Below are positions 1-7,679 of a stretch of 64,000 nt of DNA, in pieces. The notes under the pieces were generated by a model. The model had not been told where the DNA came from and did no database searches. It saw only the letters and a list, made by a program, of their open reading frames with translations. Source of the stretch: Kitasatospora sp. SUK 42 (GTDB lineage: Bacteria; Actinomycetota; Actinomycetes; Streptomycetales; Streptomycetaceae). The translations under genes and the position numbers were made by a program. Numbering within the stretch: position 1 is the stretch's first letter; each line of letters opens with the position of its first letter. The stretch spans positions 1,072,854-1,136,853 of the forward strand of contig NZ_LFMD02000003.1 in NCBI RefSeq assembly GCF_015776785.2. The letters run 5' to 3'.

Positions 1-228
1 CCGCGCCCCGGGCGGCCGGGCCGCCTCGGTGGACGGCGCCCGGGCGGCCCGCGAGGTCCGGCCCGGACGGGACGGTCACGCGGTGCGCACCGGCCGGGAG
101 GGAGAGCTCCCGGACGGCCACGGCGAGCACGACGTGGTGGAGGAGCACCAGGCCGAGGCCTGCGCTCCGGCACCGCGCTCGGCTCCACCGGTCCCCGCGG
201 CGCGTGATCGCGCCGTAGGGTGAGTTGC
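1..228. other. Left-edge region; possible 5' end of a divergent gene
   Basis: No convincing gene is seen on the plus strand. On the minus strand a frame is open from a GTG at 146-148 to the left edge and would encode a hydrophobic start (VLLHHVVLAVAVREL) followed by a beta-rich stretch (LSLPAGAHRVTV). That would suit the first residues of an exported protein, but there is no clear ribosome binding site and only about 49 residues are visible. I regard it as a weak possibility. Confidence 0.15.
216..221 (+). promoter_or_regulatory. Candidate -10 element of orn
   Basis: TAGGGT fits the streptomycete -10 consensus TAGRRT. It ends 7 nt before the GTG at 229, so transcription would start at or next to that codon, suggesting a leaderless or nearly leaderless orn mRNA. 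No good -35 hexamer is visible at 17-18 nt spacing. The same bases could instead contribute to a ribosome binding site (AGGGTGAG). Confidence 0.35.
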
Positions 229-831
229 GTGAATGACCGTTTGGTATGGATCGACTGTGAAATGACCGGCCTCGACCTCGACCGGGACGCCCTGGTCGAG
301 GTCGCGGTGCTGGTGACGGACTCCGAGCTGAACATCCTCGGCGAGGGTGTCGACGTCATCATCCGCCCGCCGGCGGAGGCGCTGGCGAACATGCCCGAGG
401 TGGTGCGCGAGATGCACACCTCCTCCGGCCTGCTGGAGGAGCTGGAGCAGGGCGTGACCCTGGCCGAGGCCGAGGAGCTGGTCCTGACGTACGTGCGCGA
501 GCACGTGCCGGAGGCCGGCCGGACGCCGCTGTGCGGCAACTCGGTGGCGACCGACCGCGGCTTCCTGGCCCGGGACATGCCCACGCTGGAGAAGCACCTG
601 CACTACCGGATCGTGGACGTCTCCTCGATCAAGGAGCTGGCCCGCCGCTGGTACCCGAGGGCGTACTACAACAGCCCGCAGAAGGGCGGGAACCACCGGG
701 CGCTCGCCGACATCCGCGAGAGCATCGACGAACTGCGGTACTACCGCGAGGCGGTGTTCGTCCCGCAGCCCGGCCCGGACGCCGACACCGCGCGCGCCAT
801 CGCCGCGAAGTACCAGGGCACGGCCGACTGA
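229..831 (+). CDS. orn: Oligoribonuclease
   Basis: A 3'-5' exoribonuclease of the DEDDh family that degrades 2-5 nt RNAs and pGpG, the linear product of c-di-GMP breakdown, in the cytoplasm. The 200-residue protein has all four acidic ligands plus the general base: D9 and E11 in WIDCEMTG, D109 in [10 protein letters not shown], and H156/D161 in NHRALAD. The length is normal for the family. I chose the GTG at 229 because homologues begin with N-D-R-x-V-W-I-D; an in-frame GTG at 220 would add three residues. It is followed by a tRNA-His gene and stands as a single-gene unit. In several streptomycetes orn neighbours adpA, but no adpA is seen in the visible upstream bases. Confidence 0.95.
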   Translation: MNDRLVWIDCEMTGLDLDRDALVEVAVLVTDSELNILGEGVDVIIRPPAEALANMPEVVREMHTSSGLLEELEQGVTLAEAEELVLTYVREHVPEAGRTPLCGNSVATDRGFLARDMPTLEKHLHYRIVDVSSIKELARRWYPRAYYNSPQKGGNHRALADIRESIDELRYYREAVFVPQPGPDADTARAIAAKYQGTAD

Positions 832-931
832 CCCGGCCGGCGGGGTCCGCGAGGACGCCCGCCGCGGGGTCGGGGAGGGTGCCCGTGTCCGCCGGTGCGA
901 AACCCTGGCGCGAGCACCCTCTCGGATCCTG

Positions 932-937
932 TAGAGT
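932..937 (+). promoter_or_regulatory. Candidate -10 element of tRNA-His
   Basis: TAGAGT matches the TAGRRT -10 consensus and lies about 50 nt upstream of the tRNA 5' end. The following bases (TTCTTCCTGTC) resemble the leader of the first tRNA-Lys gene in the window (CTTCTCTGTC). The -35 region is poor. Confidence 0.4.
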
Positions 938-986
938 TCTTCCTGTCGGAACGGGAACGCGAGAGCGGGAACGGACCGGACAGATG

Positions 987-1062
987 GTGGGTGTAGCTCA
1001 GTTGGTAGAGCACCTGGTTGTGGTCCAGGTGGCCGCGGGTTCGAGTCCCGTCACTCACCCCA
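987..1062 (+). tRNA. tRNA-His(GTG)
   Basis: The cloverleaf folds with acceptor GTGGGTG paired to CACTCAC, D-arm with GTAGCTCAGTTGGTAGAGC, anticodon GTG at 1020-1022 and T-arm GGGTTCGAGTCCC. Position 987 is the extra G(-1) that marks tRNA-His; it faces C73 at 1059. CCA is encoded (1060-1062), unlike in the four tRNA-Lys genes further right. Confidence 0.97.
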
Positions 1063-1064
1063 GA

Positions 1065-1110
1065 GCCTGAGGGGCCGATCTCTTCAAGAGATCGGCCCCT
1101 CAGGCGTTTT
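1065..1110 (+). terminator. Strong intrinsic terminator of tRNA-His
   Basis: A perfect 20-bp inverted repeat (arms 1065-1084 and 1086-1105, centred on one base) starts 3 nt after the tRNA and is followed by GTTTTC. It is one of the strongest hairpins in the window. Confidence 0.9.
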
Positions 1111-1209
1111 CGCGTCCCCTCAATCTGCACGGTCTCAGTTGTGCACGGTGGTCCGGCTTTTCCGGCCGACCCCTGCCGCGAGAAGCTACCGGCTAGTAAC
1201 ATCGTCGCC

Positions 1210-1656
1210 ATGACCACACCTTCGATCGGCCAGCTGCTCGACTCCACCGTGCCGATGGCGCACACCCTCAAGCTGGAGTACCTGGAGACCACCCCTGAGC
1301 GCGCCGTGCTCCGGCTGCCCGACCAGCCCGCGTACCACAACCACGTCGGCGGCCCGCACGCCGGCGCGATGTTCACGCTCGCCGAGTCCGCCAGCGGCTG
1401 CATCGTGCTCGCCGCCTTCGGGGACCAGCTCTCCCGGGCCGTGCCGCTCGCCGTGAACGCCGAGATCGCCTACAAGAAGCTCGCCATGGGCGACGTCACC
1501 GCCACCGCCGTGCTCGGCCGCCCGGCCGCCGAGGTCGTCGCCGAGCTGGACGCCGGCGGCCGCCCCGAGTTCCCGGTCACCGTCGAGATCACCCGGGCCG
1601 ACGGTGCCGTCACCGGTGTGATGACGGTCACCTGGACCCTGCGTCCCAACTCCTGA
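1210..1656 (+). CDS. Hotdog-fold thioesterase (PaaI/DUF4442-like)
   Basis: A 148-residue cytoplasmic protein with the compact hotdog layout: an N-terminal strand, the HNHVGGPHAGAMFTLAESASG helix region (residues about 38-59), and C-terminal strands ending in VTWTLRP. HVGGPHAGAM corresponds to the HxGxxxxL/A-type active-site segment of PaaI/DUF4442 proteins, which hydrolyse acyl-CoA or acyl-ACP thioesters. The exact substrate cannot be told. The ATG at 1210 gives the normal family length; the frame runs further upstream but into the tRNA. It appears to be transcribed alone. Confidence 0.8.
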   Translation: MTTPSIGQLLDSTVPMAHTLKLEYLETTPERAVLRLPDQPAYHNHVGGPHAGAMFTLAESASGCIVLAAFGDQLSRAVPLAVNAEIAYKKLAMGDVTATAVLGRPAAEVVAELDAGGRPEFPVTVEITRADGAVTGVMTVTWTLRPNS

Positions 1657-1672
1657 CCGCCGCGCGGCCGGT

Positions 1673-1698
1673 GGCCCCGGGCCCACCGCTCCGGGGCC
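1673..1698 (+). terminator. Hairpin after the thioesterase gene
   Basis: GGCCCCGG and CCGGGGCC form a perfect 8-bp stem with a 10-nt loop, 17 nt after the stop. There is no T tract, as is common for actinomycete terminators. Confidence 0.5.
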
Positions 1699-1717
1699 GC
1701 CCCCGCGATGACTGTCC

Positions 1718-2626
1718 GTGACGGCGGGCGTGACCTCACCACCGGCCCGCTCGTTCTCAATTCACGTGCGAGCCAATCACGCGACCAGGCCCCAGGAACC
1801 CGCCCCCCGCGGCGTCGCCGGAGCACGGCGGGCGCTCGCCCGGTGGCTGCCCCACCCGCGCGCCGTCGCCGTCGGCGGCGCGCTGCTCGCACAGCTCTGG
1901 GGCGCGGGCGCACCGGTCGCGTACGCGGCCACCGCCGATCCCCCCGCGCAGCAGGCCAGGCCCGTCGTCCGCCGCACCTCGCCCGGCGTCACCGCGCTCG
2001 ACGGGCGGTCAGCCGTCCGGCCCGCCGAACCGGGGAATCCGGCGGACGGGGAGCCCACCCGCTCCCCCGGGCCGGTCGGGGAACCGACCGGCGGCGGCCC
2101 GGTCGACGGCGACCTCCGGCAGCGGATCCGGGCCGGCGGTCTCCCCCTCCCCGGCCAGCGGGCGGCCGTCCCCGACGCCTTCGCGATCGCCTCCGGCCTG
2201 CTCGACACCGCCCCCGCCCAGGATCGCGCCGAGACCCACGACTCCCGGGAGGACGCGCCCACCGGACTCCCCGCCGCCCCCCGGCCCCGCCTCCGCTCCC
2301 TCGACCCCGGCCCCGATCCCTCCTCCGCCACCACCGCCCGCCCCGAGGAGGCCGAGGATCCGCCGGTCCAGGAGGCGACGGCCCTCGACGGGCGGAGCAC
2401 ACCGGAAACCGCCGACGCTGCAGGGGCTGTGGAGACGGCCGCAGCCCCTGCCACACCGACGGGCGACGGGACGCCCGAGACGCTCGCCCTCGCCGACACG
2501 GCGACCGTGACGGCCGTGAACGACGGCTCCGCCACCGCGACCGCCGTCATCGCCCCCATCGTGGCCGGACTGCTGCTCACCGGCGCGGCCATGTGCAAGC
2601 ACCGCGGACTGCCCCGCGGCCACTGA
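1718..2626 (+). CDS. Secreted, C-terminally membrane-anchored protein of unknown function
   Basis: I do not recognise a family. The 302 residues begin with a basic stretch and a hydrophobic core (residues 48-66) ending in PVAYA, a good signal peptidase site near residue 70. The middle is long, low in complexity and rich in Pro, Ala, Asp and Thr. A single hydrophobic segment (about 276-292) is followed by a short basic tail (CKHRGLPRGH). Signal peptide plus anchor plus basic tail suits a wall-spanning protein. No clear LAxTG or LPxTG sortase motif is present. The GTG start is uncertain; in-frame GTGs at 1730 and 1766 would keep the signal peptide. Confidence 0.55.
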   Translation: MTAGVTSPPARSFSIHVRANHATRPQEPAPRGVAGARRALARWLPHPRAVAVGGALLAQLWGAGAPVAYAATADPPAQQARPVVRRTSPGVTALDGRSAVRPAEPGNPADGEPTRSPGPVGEPTGGGPVDGDLRQRIRAGGLPLPGQRAAVPDAFAIASGLLDTAPAQDRAETHDSREDAPTGLPAAPRPRLRSLDPGPDPSSATTARPEEAEDPPVQEATALDGRSTPETADAAGAVETAAAPATPTGDGTPETLALADTATVTAVNDGSATATAVIAPIVAGLLLTGAAMCKHRGLPRGH

Positions 2627-2677
2627 ACCGGCCCGGGCCGCACCGGCCTTGCCGCGTGACCCGCCGCAGGGCGCTCG

Positions 2678-3133
2678 TCAGGGAGCCAGGACCAGCTCCA
2701 TCAGCGGGAGTTCACGCCCGGGGATCGAGCCGGACGGAGTGCTGCCGACACGGGTGGCACCCATCGCCAGGTAGAAGGGCTCGGCGTTCGGGTCGGAGTC
2801 GATGGTGAGGCTGCGCAGGCCGAGCGCCCGGGCCTGACCACGGACGTGCTCGAACAGCGCCCGGCCGATGCCGCGGCCGATCAGCTCGGGCTCGACGAAC
2901 AGCATGGCCAGCGCGCCGGACGGCGGAGCGCCGGTGAGCGCCGCGAAGCCCAGCACCCGGCCGTCGTCCTCGGCCACCGCCGTCGACGCCCGCTCGATCG
3001 CGGCGGCGTCGAGGGTCAGCTCCTCCCGGCAGGCGGCCATGAACGCCTCGTCGTAGCCCCAGTACGCCTTGGCCCGCAGCGCGATGCCGGTAAGCAGCTC
3101 GGCCTCGTCCGGACGGGCGGGTCGGATGCGCAT
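2678..3133 (-). CDS. GNAT-family N-acetyltransferase
   Basis: A 151-residue single-domain acetyltransferase. The acetyl-CoA binding motif A is clear: ALAMLFVEPELIGRGIGRAL with the R/Q-x-x-G-x-G/A core as IGRGIG, followed by the conserved FYLAMGATRVG motif B near the C-terminus. These enzymes transfer acetyl from acetyl-CoA to an amine; the substrate cannot be predicted. The ATG at 3131-3133 has a good ribosome binding site (GAGGGGGAG, 5 nt away); an upstream in-frame start would add 17 residues without a binding site. It is a single gene on the minus strand. Confidence 0.85.
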   Translation of the reverse strand: MRIRPARPDEAELLTGIALRAKAYWGYDEAFMAACREELTLDAAAIERASTAVAEDDGRVLGFAALTGAPPSGALAMLFVEPELIGRGIGRALFEHVRGQARALGLRSLTIDSDPNAEPFYLAMGATRVGSTPSGSIPGRELPLMELVLAP

Positions 3134-3206
3134 GAGCTCCCCCTCGGATCGACGGTCGGACGGCGACGCCATTGTCCGCCGCAACTCGGTCGCCTGCCAA
3201 CGGTTT

Positions 3207-3296
3207 TACGCCGCGACCTCTTACCCCGCGACCGATTGCCCCGCGCCGTCCTACCCCACGACCTCCTGCGCCGCGCCGTCCTACGCCACGACGCCG
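3207..3296. repeat. Six-copy 15-bp tandem repeat
   Basis: Six degenerate units with consensus TRCSCCRCGMCSTCC follow one another without gaps. The 15-bp period keeps reading frame, so every frame through it gives a pentapeptide-type repeat, for example YAATS-YPATD-CPAPS on the plus strand. It lies between the GNAT gene and the 3' end of the spermidine-synthase-like gene. I see no start or ribosome binding site that would make it a gene. Confidence 0.8.
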
Positions 3297-3324
3297 GAAG
3301 AAGGCCCCCCGGCGGAAGGCCCCC

Positions 3325-4239
3325 TCAGCGGAAGACGCCCGGGGGCGGCACCGGCGACGGGGCCGCGGTGGCGTCGGTGGCCGGGGTGGCACCGGCGGTG
3401 AAGTCGGCGAGGGAGCGGCCGTGCTCCACGCGCCCGTGGGCCGCGTCGGAGGCCACCCGGCGGCTGAGCTCGGCGATCGGGAGGGGGGTGTGGGCGGCGG
3501 CCAGGATGAGGTTGCCGAAGCGCTTGCCGCGCAGCACGGCCGGGTCGGCGGTCAGGCAGAGTTCGGGGAAGACCTCGGCGAGGGTGGCGACCTGGGAGCG
3601 GGCGAATGGCAGGGCGGCGCCGTCGGCGATGTTGGCGGTGTACCAGCCGCCGGGGGCGAGGGCGCGGGCGGCGAGGGCGGCGAACTCGACGCTGGTGCAG
3701 TGGGCCGGGGTCCGGGCGCCGGAGAAGACGTCGGTGATGACCAGGTCGACGCTGCCCTCGGGGGTGCGCTCCAGCACGCTGCGGGCGTCCGCGCCGCGCA
3801 CCTTGATCTGCCAGCCGCGCTCCAGGGGGAGTTCGGCGCGGACCAGTTCGGTGAGCTCGGTGTCGATCTCGGCGACCTGCTGGCGGGAGCGCGGCCGGGT
3901 GGCGGCGACGTAGCGGGCCAGGGTGAGGGCGCCGCCACCGAGGTGCAGGACGGTGAGCGGGCGGCCGGGCGGGGCGGCCAGGTCGATCAGGTGGCCGAGT
4001 CGGCGCTGGTACTCGAAGCCCAGGTGGGTCGGGTCGGCGAGGTCGACCAGGGACTGCGGGGCGCCGTCGATCAGCAGCGTCCAGGCGGCGGGGCGGTCGC
4101 GGTCGGGCCGCAGTTCGGCCAGACCGGAGCCGACGGGACGGATGAGCGGACCCTGGGCGTGGGTGCGGCCGCCCGGCCCGGTGGTGGTCTCCGTCTCGCT
4201 GCCGCGGGCGGTTCTGCTGCTTCGTCCCATGCCGGCCAT
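3325..4239 (-). CDS. Spermidine/spermine synthase-like methyltransferase-fold protein
   Basis: A 304-residue protein with a class I AdoMet-type Rossmann fold: LTVLHLGGGALTLARY (motif I, residues about 94-110), VAEIDTELTELVR (acidic motif II), VRGADARSVLE and DLVITDVFSGA (motif post-I/II), as in the spermidine synthase superfamily. Actinomycete proteins of this type usually lack proven polyamine aminopropyltransferase activity, so the substrate is open. The C-terminal tail is low in complexity. ATG at 4239 or 4230 are both possible. The 15-bp tandem repeat lies 28 bp beyond its stop. Confidence 0.75.
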   Translation of the reverse strand: MAGMGRSSRTARGSETETTTGPGGRTHAQGPLIRPVGSGLAELRPDRDRPAAWTLLIDGAPQSLVDLADPTHLGFEYQRRLGHLIDLAAPPGRPLTVLHLGGGALTLARYVAATRPRSRQQVAEIDTELTELVRAELPLERGWQIKVRGADARSVLERTPEGSVDLVITDVFSGARTPAHCTSVEFAALAARALAPGGWYTANIADGAALPFARSQVATLAEVFPELCLTADPAVLRGKRFGNLILAAAHTPLPIAELSRRVASDAAHGRVEHGRSLADFTAGATPATDATAAPSPVPPPGVFR

Positions 4240-4347
4240 TATCGCCGCCGCGCGGAACGACTCCGCAGGTCGGAACCCGGGGACGGGCGTGCCGGGGGGA
4301 TCCGGCCGGAGGTTCGACGGCCCGGCGGGATCCGCGCGGCACGCCCG

Positions 4348-4863
4348 CTAGAACGGACCGAGGCCGCCTGCGGTGAGCGTGCAGGCGGCCTCGCAGAGGG
4401 CGGAGCGGAGTACCCAGGCGTCGGTGGGCCGGGCGATGCAGCCCGATCCGGACGGTGGGATCACCCACCGCGGGTCGGTGGCGCTGGGCAGCATGGCGCC
4501 CGCCGAACAGGAGCTGCCGGGCAGGTGCCAGGTCTCCCAGGTGCCGGCCGGAACGAGGAAGGAGACGGTGCTGCCGTTGCGGCTCTGCAGCACGGCCCCG
4601 CAGGCGCGGCGCAGCCGCAGGATGTCGACGGCCTCCAGGCCGTGCCGCAGCGCGACCGTCACGGTGTCGCAGGTGGTGAGCAGGGTGCCGCCCTCCGGGC
4701 CGGAGTGTTCGCGGTGCAGACCGCCGCAGGAGCCACGACCGCCCTCGACCGGACCCCGGCCCGGGAACCGGTCGTCGGCCGGATCCGGGAGCAGGGCGGG
4801 GGCGGCGCCGGCGAGCACGCCCCCGGGGACGGGTCGGCGCTGCGGCAGTCCGGTGGCCATCAT
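4348..4863 (-). CDS. Conserved-looking actinomycete protein, possible prim-pol-like remnant
   Basis: A 171-residue protein not firmly recognised. The C-terminal half (TVTVALRHGLEAVDIL, then AVLQSRNGSTVSFLVPAGT, then DPRWVIPPSG, then WVLRSALCEAA) resembles the layout of short actinomycete proteins annotated as N-terminal primase-polymerase domains, and is loosely like the protein at 12938-13495. No catalytic acidic pair of a working primase is evident. The start is well supported: AGGAGG 6 nt before the ATG at 4861-4863. It is separated from the spermidine-synthase-like gene by 108 bp and may share its direction but not its transcript. Confidence 0.6.
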   Translation of the reverse strand: MMATGLPQRRPVPGGVLAGAAPALLPDPADDRFPGRGPVEGGRGSCGGLHREHSGPEGGTLLTTCDTVTVALRHGLEAVDILRLRRACGAVLQSRNGSTVSFLVPAGTWETWHLPGSSCSAGAMLPSATDPRWVIPPSGSGCIARPTDAWVLRSALCEAACTLTAGGLGPF

Positions 4864-5103
4864 GGGCCCTCCTGTTACCTCTGTTGCCTCGTCGGGTCGG
4901 AAGCACGACCCCCGGGGGTGGGGCCACCGGGGGCGGGGACGGGCCGGGACGCGGCCTGGGCTTCCACGTACCAGGACAACGCGGCGGTGACGTGTGAGGC
5001 CACGGGGCGCCTTACAGCAAGGCATGGCATTTCATGGCGGATATCCCGCAACAACGCCCTCTTTGTGCCGGATTGACCCCATATCTCCCACAAACCGACT
5101 GTG

Positions 5104-5128
5104 GTCACTCGGTGACTCCGAGTACTCT
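5104..5128 (+). promoter_or_regulatory. Promoter with internal dyad before the XRE-TPR gene
   Basis: TACTCT (5123-5128) is a reasonable -10 placed 7 nt before the ATG at 5136, which would give a leaderless transcript. The dyad GTCAC-TCG-GTGAC (5104-5116) sits in the -35/-10 spacer, a usual place for an autorepressor site. Confidence 0.4.
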
Positions 5129-5135
5129 CGGCGCC

Positions 5136-6749
5136 ATGGCAGCCACCCCACCGGCCGAGCCGAACCGACCGTCCCCCAACGCCGTGATGCGCGCCCTGCG
5201 CGGCAACCGCTCACCCGGCGAGTTCGCCATGGCCGTCCGCCGGGCCGCCCGGGAGATCGGCGAGCACGTGTCCTGCGACGCCCGCTACGTCGGGCGGGTC
5301 GAATCCGGTGAGATCCGCTGTCCCAACTACGCCTACGAGCGGGTCTTCCGGCACATGTGGCCGGACCGCACGCTCGCCGACCTCGGCTTCACCCCCCGCA
5401 CCGCCGTCCGCTGCCGCCCGGCGGACGGCGGGCGCGGGGCCGCCGGGGCCCCACCGCTCCACCCGCCGTTCCCGCCCCCGCCCGCCCCGCGCTCACCGCT
5501 CTCCACTCAACTCCCGTACGCTGCCTCGCCGTACGCGGATCCAGCCGCTCCGGAAGGGCCCCCGTGGCCGGTGGTCGGCGCGGTGCCCAGGGGGCCCGAT
5601 GGATCGCCCTATCTCGACGAGGAGAACGACGACGTGCGTCGCCGTACGTTCCTGGCCGGCGGCTCGACCGCGCTGGCCGCCGTGATCGGCATCGACCGGT
5701 CGGCCGCCGCCGATCCCGCCGCCGGTGCCGATTTCGGCCCGGCCACCGGCCGAGGTGCCGCCCCCGGTGCGGAGTTCGCCGCACCACCGCTGCTCGGCTT
5801 CGACCCGGTGGTGCCCGGTCGGCCCGGGCCGGTGCCACCAGCGCGCAAGGTCGGCGCCGCCGAGGTGCTCGGCGTCGAACAGGCCGTCCGGGAGATCAGA
5901 CTGGCCGACGACGCACACGGCGCCGACGCCCTGTACGAACTCGCCGGGCAGTCGCTGCGCACCGCCTACCTGCTGCTCAACGAGGGCGACTACAGCGCCG
6001 AGACGGAGCGCCGACTCCAGTCCGGGGCCGGCGAACTGGCCATCTCCGTCGGCTGGTTGGCCCACGACTCGAACCGGCTCGCGGACGCCCGCTCGTTCTA
6101 CGCCGAGGCGCTGGCCACCGCCCGGATGGCCGGGGACTCCGCGCTGGAGGCGCACGTCTTCTGCAACAGCGCCTTCCTGGCCCGGGACACCGGACGCCCG
6201 CGCGAGGCGCTGCGCGCCGCGCAGGCCGGGCAGGCCGCCGCCCGGCAGCTGGGCTCCGACCGGCTGCTCGCCCTGCTGGCCATGCGCGAGGCCGGCGCCT
6301 GGGCCCTCCTGCGGGACCGCGCCGCCTGTGAACGGGCGATCAGCCGGGCCTACACGCTCTTCGACCGGGGCCCCTCCGAGGACGATCCGGAGTGGATGTC
6401 CTTCTTCGGTGACGCGGAGATCTCCGGCCTCCAGTCGCAGTGCTGGTCCGCGCTCGGCGACTGGGACCGCGCCAGCGAGCAGGCCGCGCTGGCGATAGCC
6501 CTGCAGGAGCCGCACTTCGTGCGCAACCGGGTGCTGTACACCGCCGAACTGGCCCACGACCGACTCGGCCGGGGGGACTTGGCGGGCGCGGCGCACCACG
6601 GCTCGGCCGCCGTCGCGCTGTTCGGCGAGGTGCGCTCGGCCCGGATCCGCAGCATGCTGGCGGACACCGCGGGGCGGCTGCGCCGGCACGCCGCGGTGCC
6701 CGAGGTCCGCCGCTTCCTGGTCGACTACGACCAGGCCGCAGCGGCCTGA
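5136..6749 (+). CDS. XRE-type DNA-binding/TPR regulator
   Basis: A 537-residue cytoplasmic regulator. Residues 1-85 look like a helix-turn-helix of the kind in NsdA/SCO4441-like actinomycete regulators (MRALRGNRSPGEFAMAVRRA, then CDARYVGRVESGEIRCPNY). A Pro-rich linker follows, then a Tat-like RRRTFLAGG at about 168-176 that in this family precedes the TPR part and is not thought to be a true export signal. The remainder is helical repeats with TPR spacing (for example LADARSFYAEALATARMAGD). Members of this family modulate differentiation or antibiotic production in streptomycetes. No ribosome binding site is present, which fits the leaderless promoter noted just upstream. Confidence 0.8.
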   Translation: MAATPPAEPNRPSPNAVMRALRGNRSPGEFAMAVRRAAREIGEHVSCDARYVGRVESGEIRCPNYAYERVFRHMWPDRTLADLGFTPRTAVRCRPADGGRGAAGAPPLHPPFPPPPAPRSPLSTQLPYAASPYADPAAPEGPPWPVVGAVPRGPDGSPYLDEENDDVRRRTFLAGGSTALAAVIGIDRSAAADPAAGADFGPATGRGAAPGAEFAAPPLLGFDPVVPGRPGPVPPARKVGAAEVLGVEQAVREIRLADDAHGADALYELAGQSLRTAYLLLNEGDYSAETERRLQSGAGELAISVGWLAHDSNRLADARSFYAEALATARMAGDSALEAHVFCNSAFLARDTGRPREALRAAQAGQAAARQLGSDRLLALLAMREAGAWALLRDRAACERAISRAYTLFDRGPSEDDPEWMSFFGDAEISGLQSQCWSALGDWDRASEQAALAIALQEPHFVRNRVLYTAELAHDRLGRGDLAGAAHHGSAAVALFGEVRSARIRSMLADTAGRLRRHAAVPEVRRFLVDYDQAAAA

Positions 6750-6768
6750 CGGACCACCATCGATCGGC

Positions 6769-7425
6769 TCAGTGGCCGGAGTTCAGACCGTCCAGGTGGG
6801 AGAGGTCGTTCCAGACCTCCACCGCCGGGGCGCCGTACTCCCAGGACAGCACGCACAGCGCCGCCGTACCGAGCTTGAACCGCTGGGCGAACTCGGGCGG
6901 CAGGCCCAGCCAGCGGGCGGTCAGGATGCGCAGCAGGTGGCCGTGCGCGAACAGGATGACGTCCCGGTCGGCGCAGTGCATGACGGTGGTGTCCGGGTCG
7001 GGGACGCCGTGCTCCTCGTTGAGGCCGGCGAGGAAGGAGTCCACCCGGGCGGCCACCTCGGAGATCTTCTCGCCGCCGGGCACGCCGTCGCGCCAGATCA
7101 GCCAGCCGGGGTGGTCGGTGGCGCGGATGTCCGCGCCGGTGCGGCCCTCGTAGCGGCCGTAGTCCCACTCCATCAGTTCCGGGCGCTCCACCGCGCGGTC
7201 GCCGAAGCCGGCCAGTTCGCAGGTCTCCTTGGCGCGGCCGAGCGGGCTGGTGTAGACGAGCGCGTCCGGGAGCCCGTTCCAGGGTGCCTTGGCGAGCCGG
7301 GTGCCGAGCGCCCGGGCCATCGCCCGGCCTTCCTCGGTCAGCGGGATGTCGGTGCGGCCGGTGTGGCGGCCGGTGGCCGACCACTCGGTCTCGCCGTGGC
7401 GGACCAGCACGATTCGGGCGGGCAT
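6769..7425 (-). CDS. Histidine phosphatase family protein (phosphoglycerate-mutase-like)
   Basis: A 218-residue branch-1 histidine phosphatase. The catalytic [20 protein letters not shown] motif is at residues 7-26, with H10 as the phospho-acceptor; the acid/base region [13 protein letters not shown] follows near residue 90 and the second histidine is in [17 protein letters not shown]. Such proteins dephosphorylate small phospho-metabolites; this subgroup ([13 protein letters not shown]) is usually annotated as acid phosphatase rather than glycolytic mutase. It converges with the XRE-TPR gene, ending 20 bp from it. Confidence 0.88.
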   Translation of the reverse strand: MPARIVLVRHGETEWSATGRHTGRTDIPLTEEGRAMARALGTRLAKAPWNGLPDALVYTSPLGRAKETCELAGFGDRAVERPELMEWDYGRYEGRTGADIRATDHPGWLIWRDGVPGGEKISEVAARVDSFLAGLNEEHGVPDPDTTVMHCADRDVILFAHGHLLRILTARWLGLPPEFAQRFKLGTAALCVLSWEYGAPAVEVWNDLSHLDGLNSGH

Positions 7426-7568
7426 GGGAGGCTCCTCGCAGCGGGGCGGTCAACGGTCGGTCTCACCCTTGAGCACCGGGCTCCATGATCCCCCACCCGG
7501 GGCGCGGCCACGATCCCGGGCCCGGCGGCACTCGGTTCCGGCCGGTCCGCACCGCGTCGCCGCCGTCG

Positions 7569-7652
7569 ACGCCACCCTCACCGTCCCCTCGCCACCGTCA
7601 CCCTCACCGTCGTCCTCACCGTCCCGTCGTCACCGTCGTCACCGCGTTGTCC
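7569..7652. repeat. TCACCGTC-rich simple repeat before the nuclease-helicase operon
   Basis: About six imperfect copies of CACCGTC or CACCGTCGT run through this stretch just ahead of the start codon at 7680. It gives several GACGGTGA half-sites on the minus strand. No consensus promoter is visible in or after it. It could be a simple sequence tract or a multi-site operator. Confidence 0.5.
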
Positions 7653-7679
7653 GACCCGGATGCGACACTGGGCCGCACC

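Noticed and set aside
3172..5076. Long plus-strand open frame of over 600 codons
   Set aside because: It is antisense to the spermidine-synthase-like gene and the 171-residue gene, has Gly/Ala/Arg-biased composition typical of shadow frames in GC-rich DNA, and lacks any recognisable domain.
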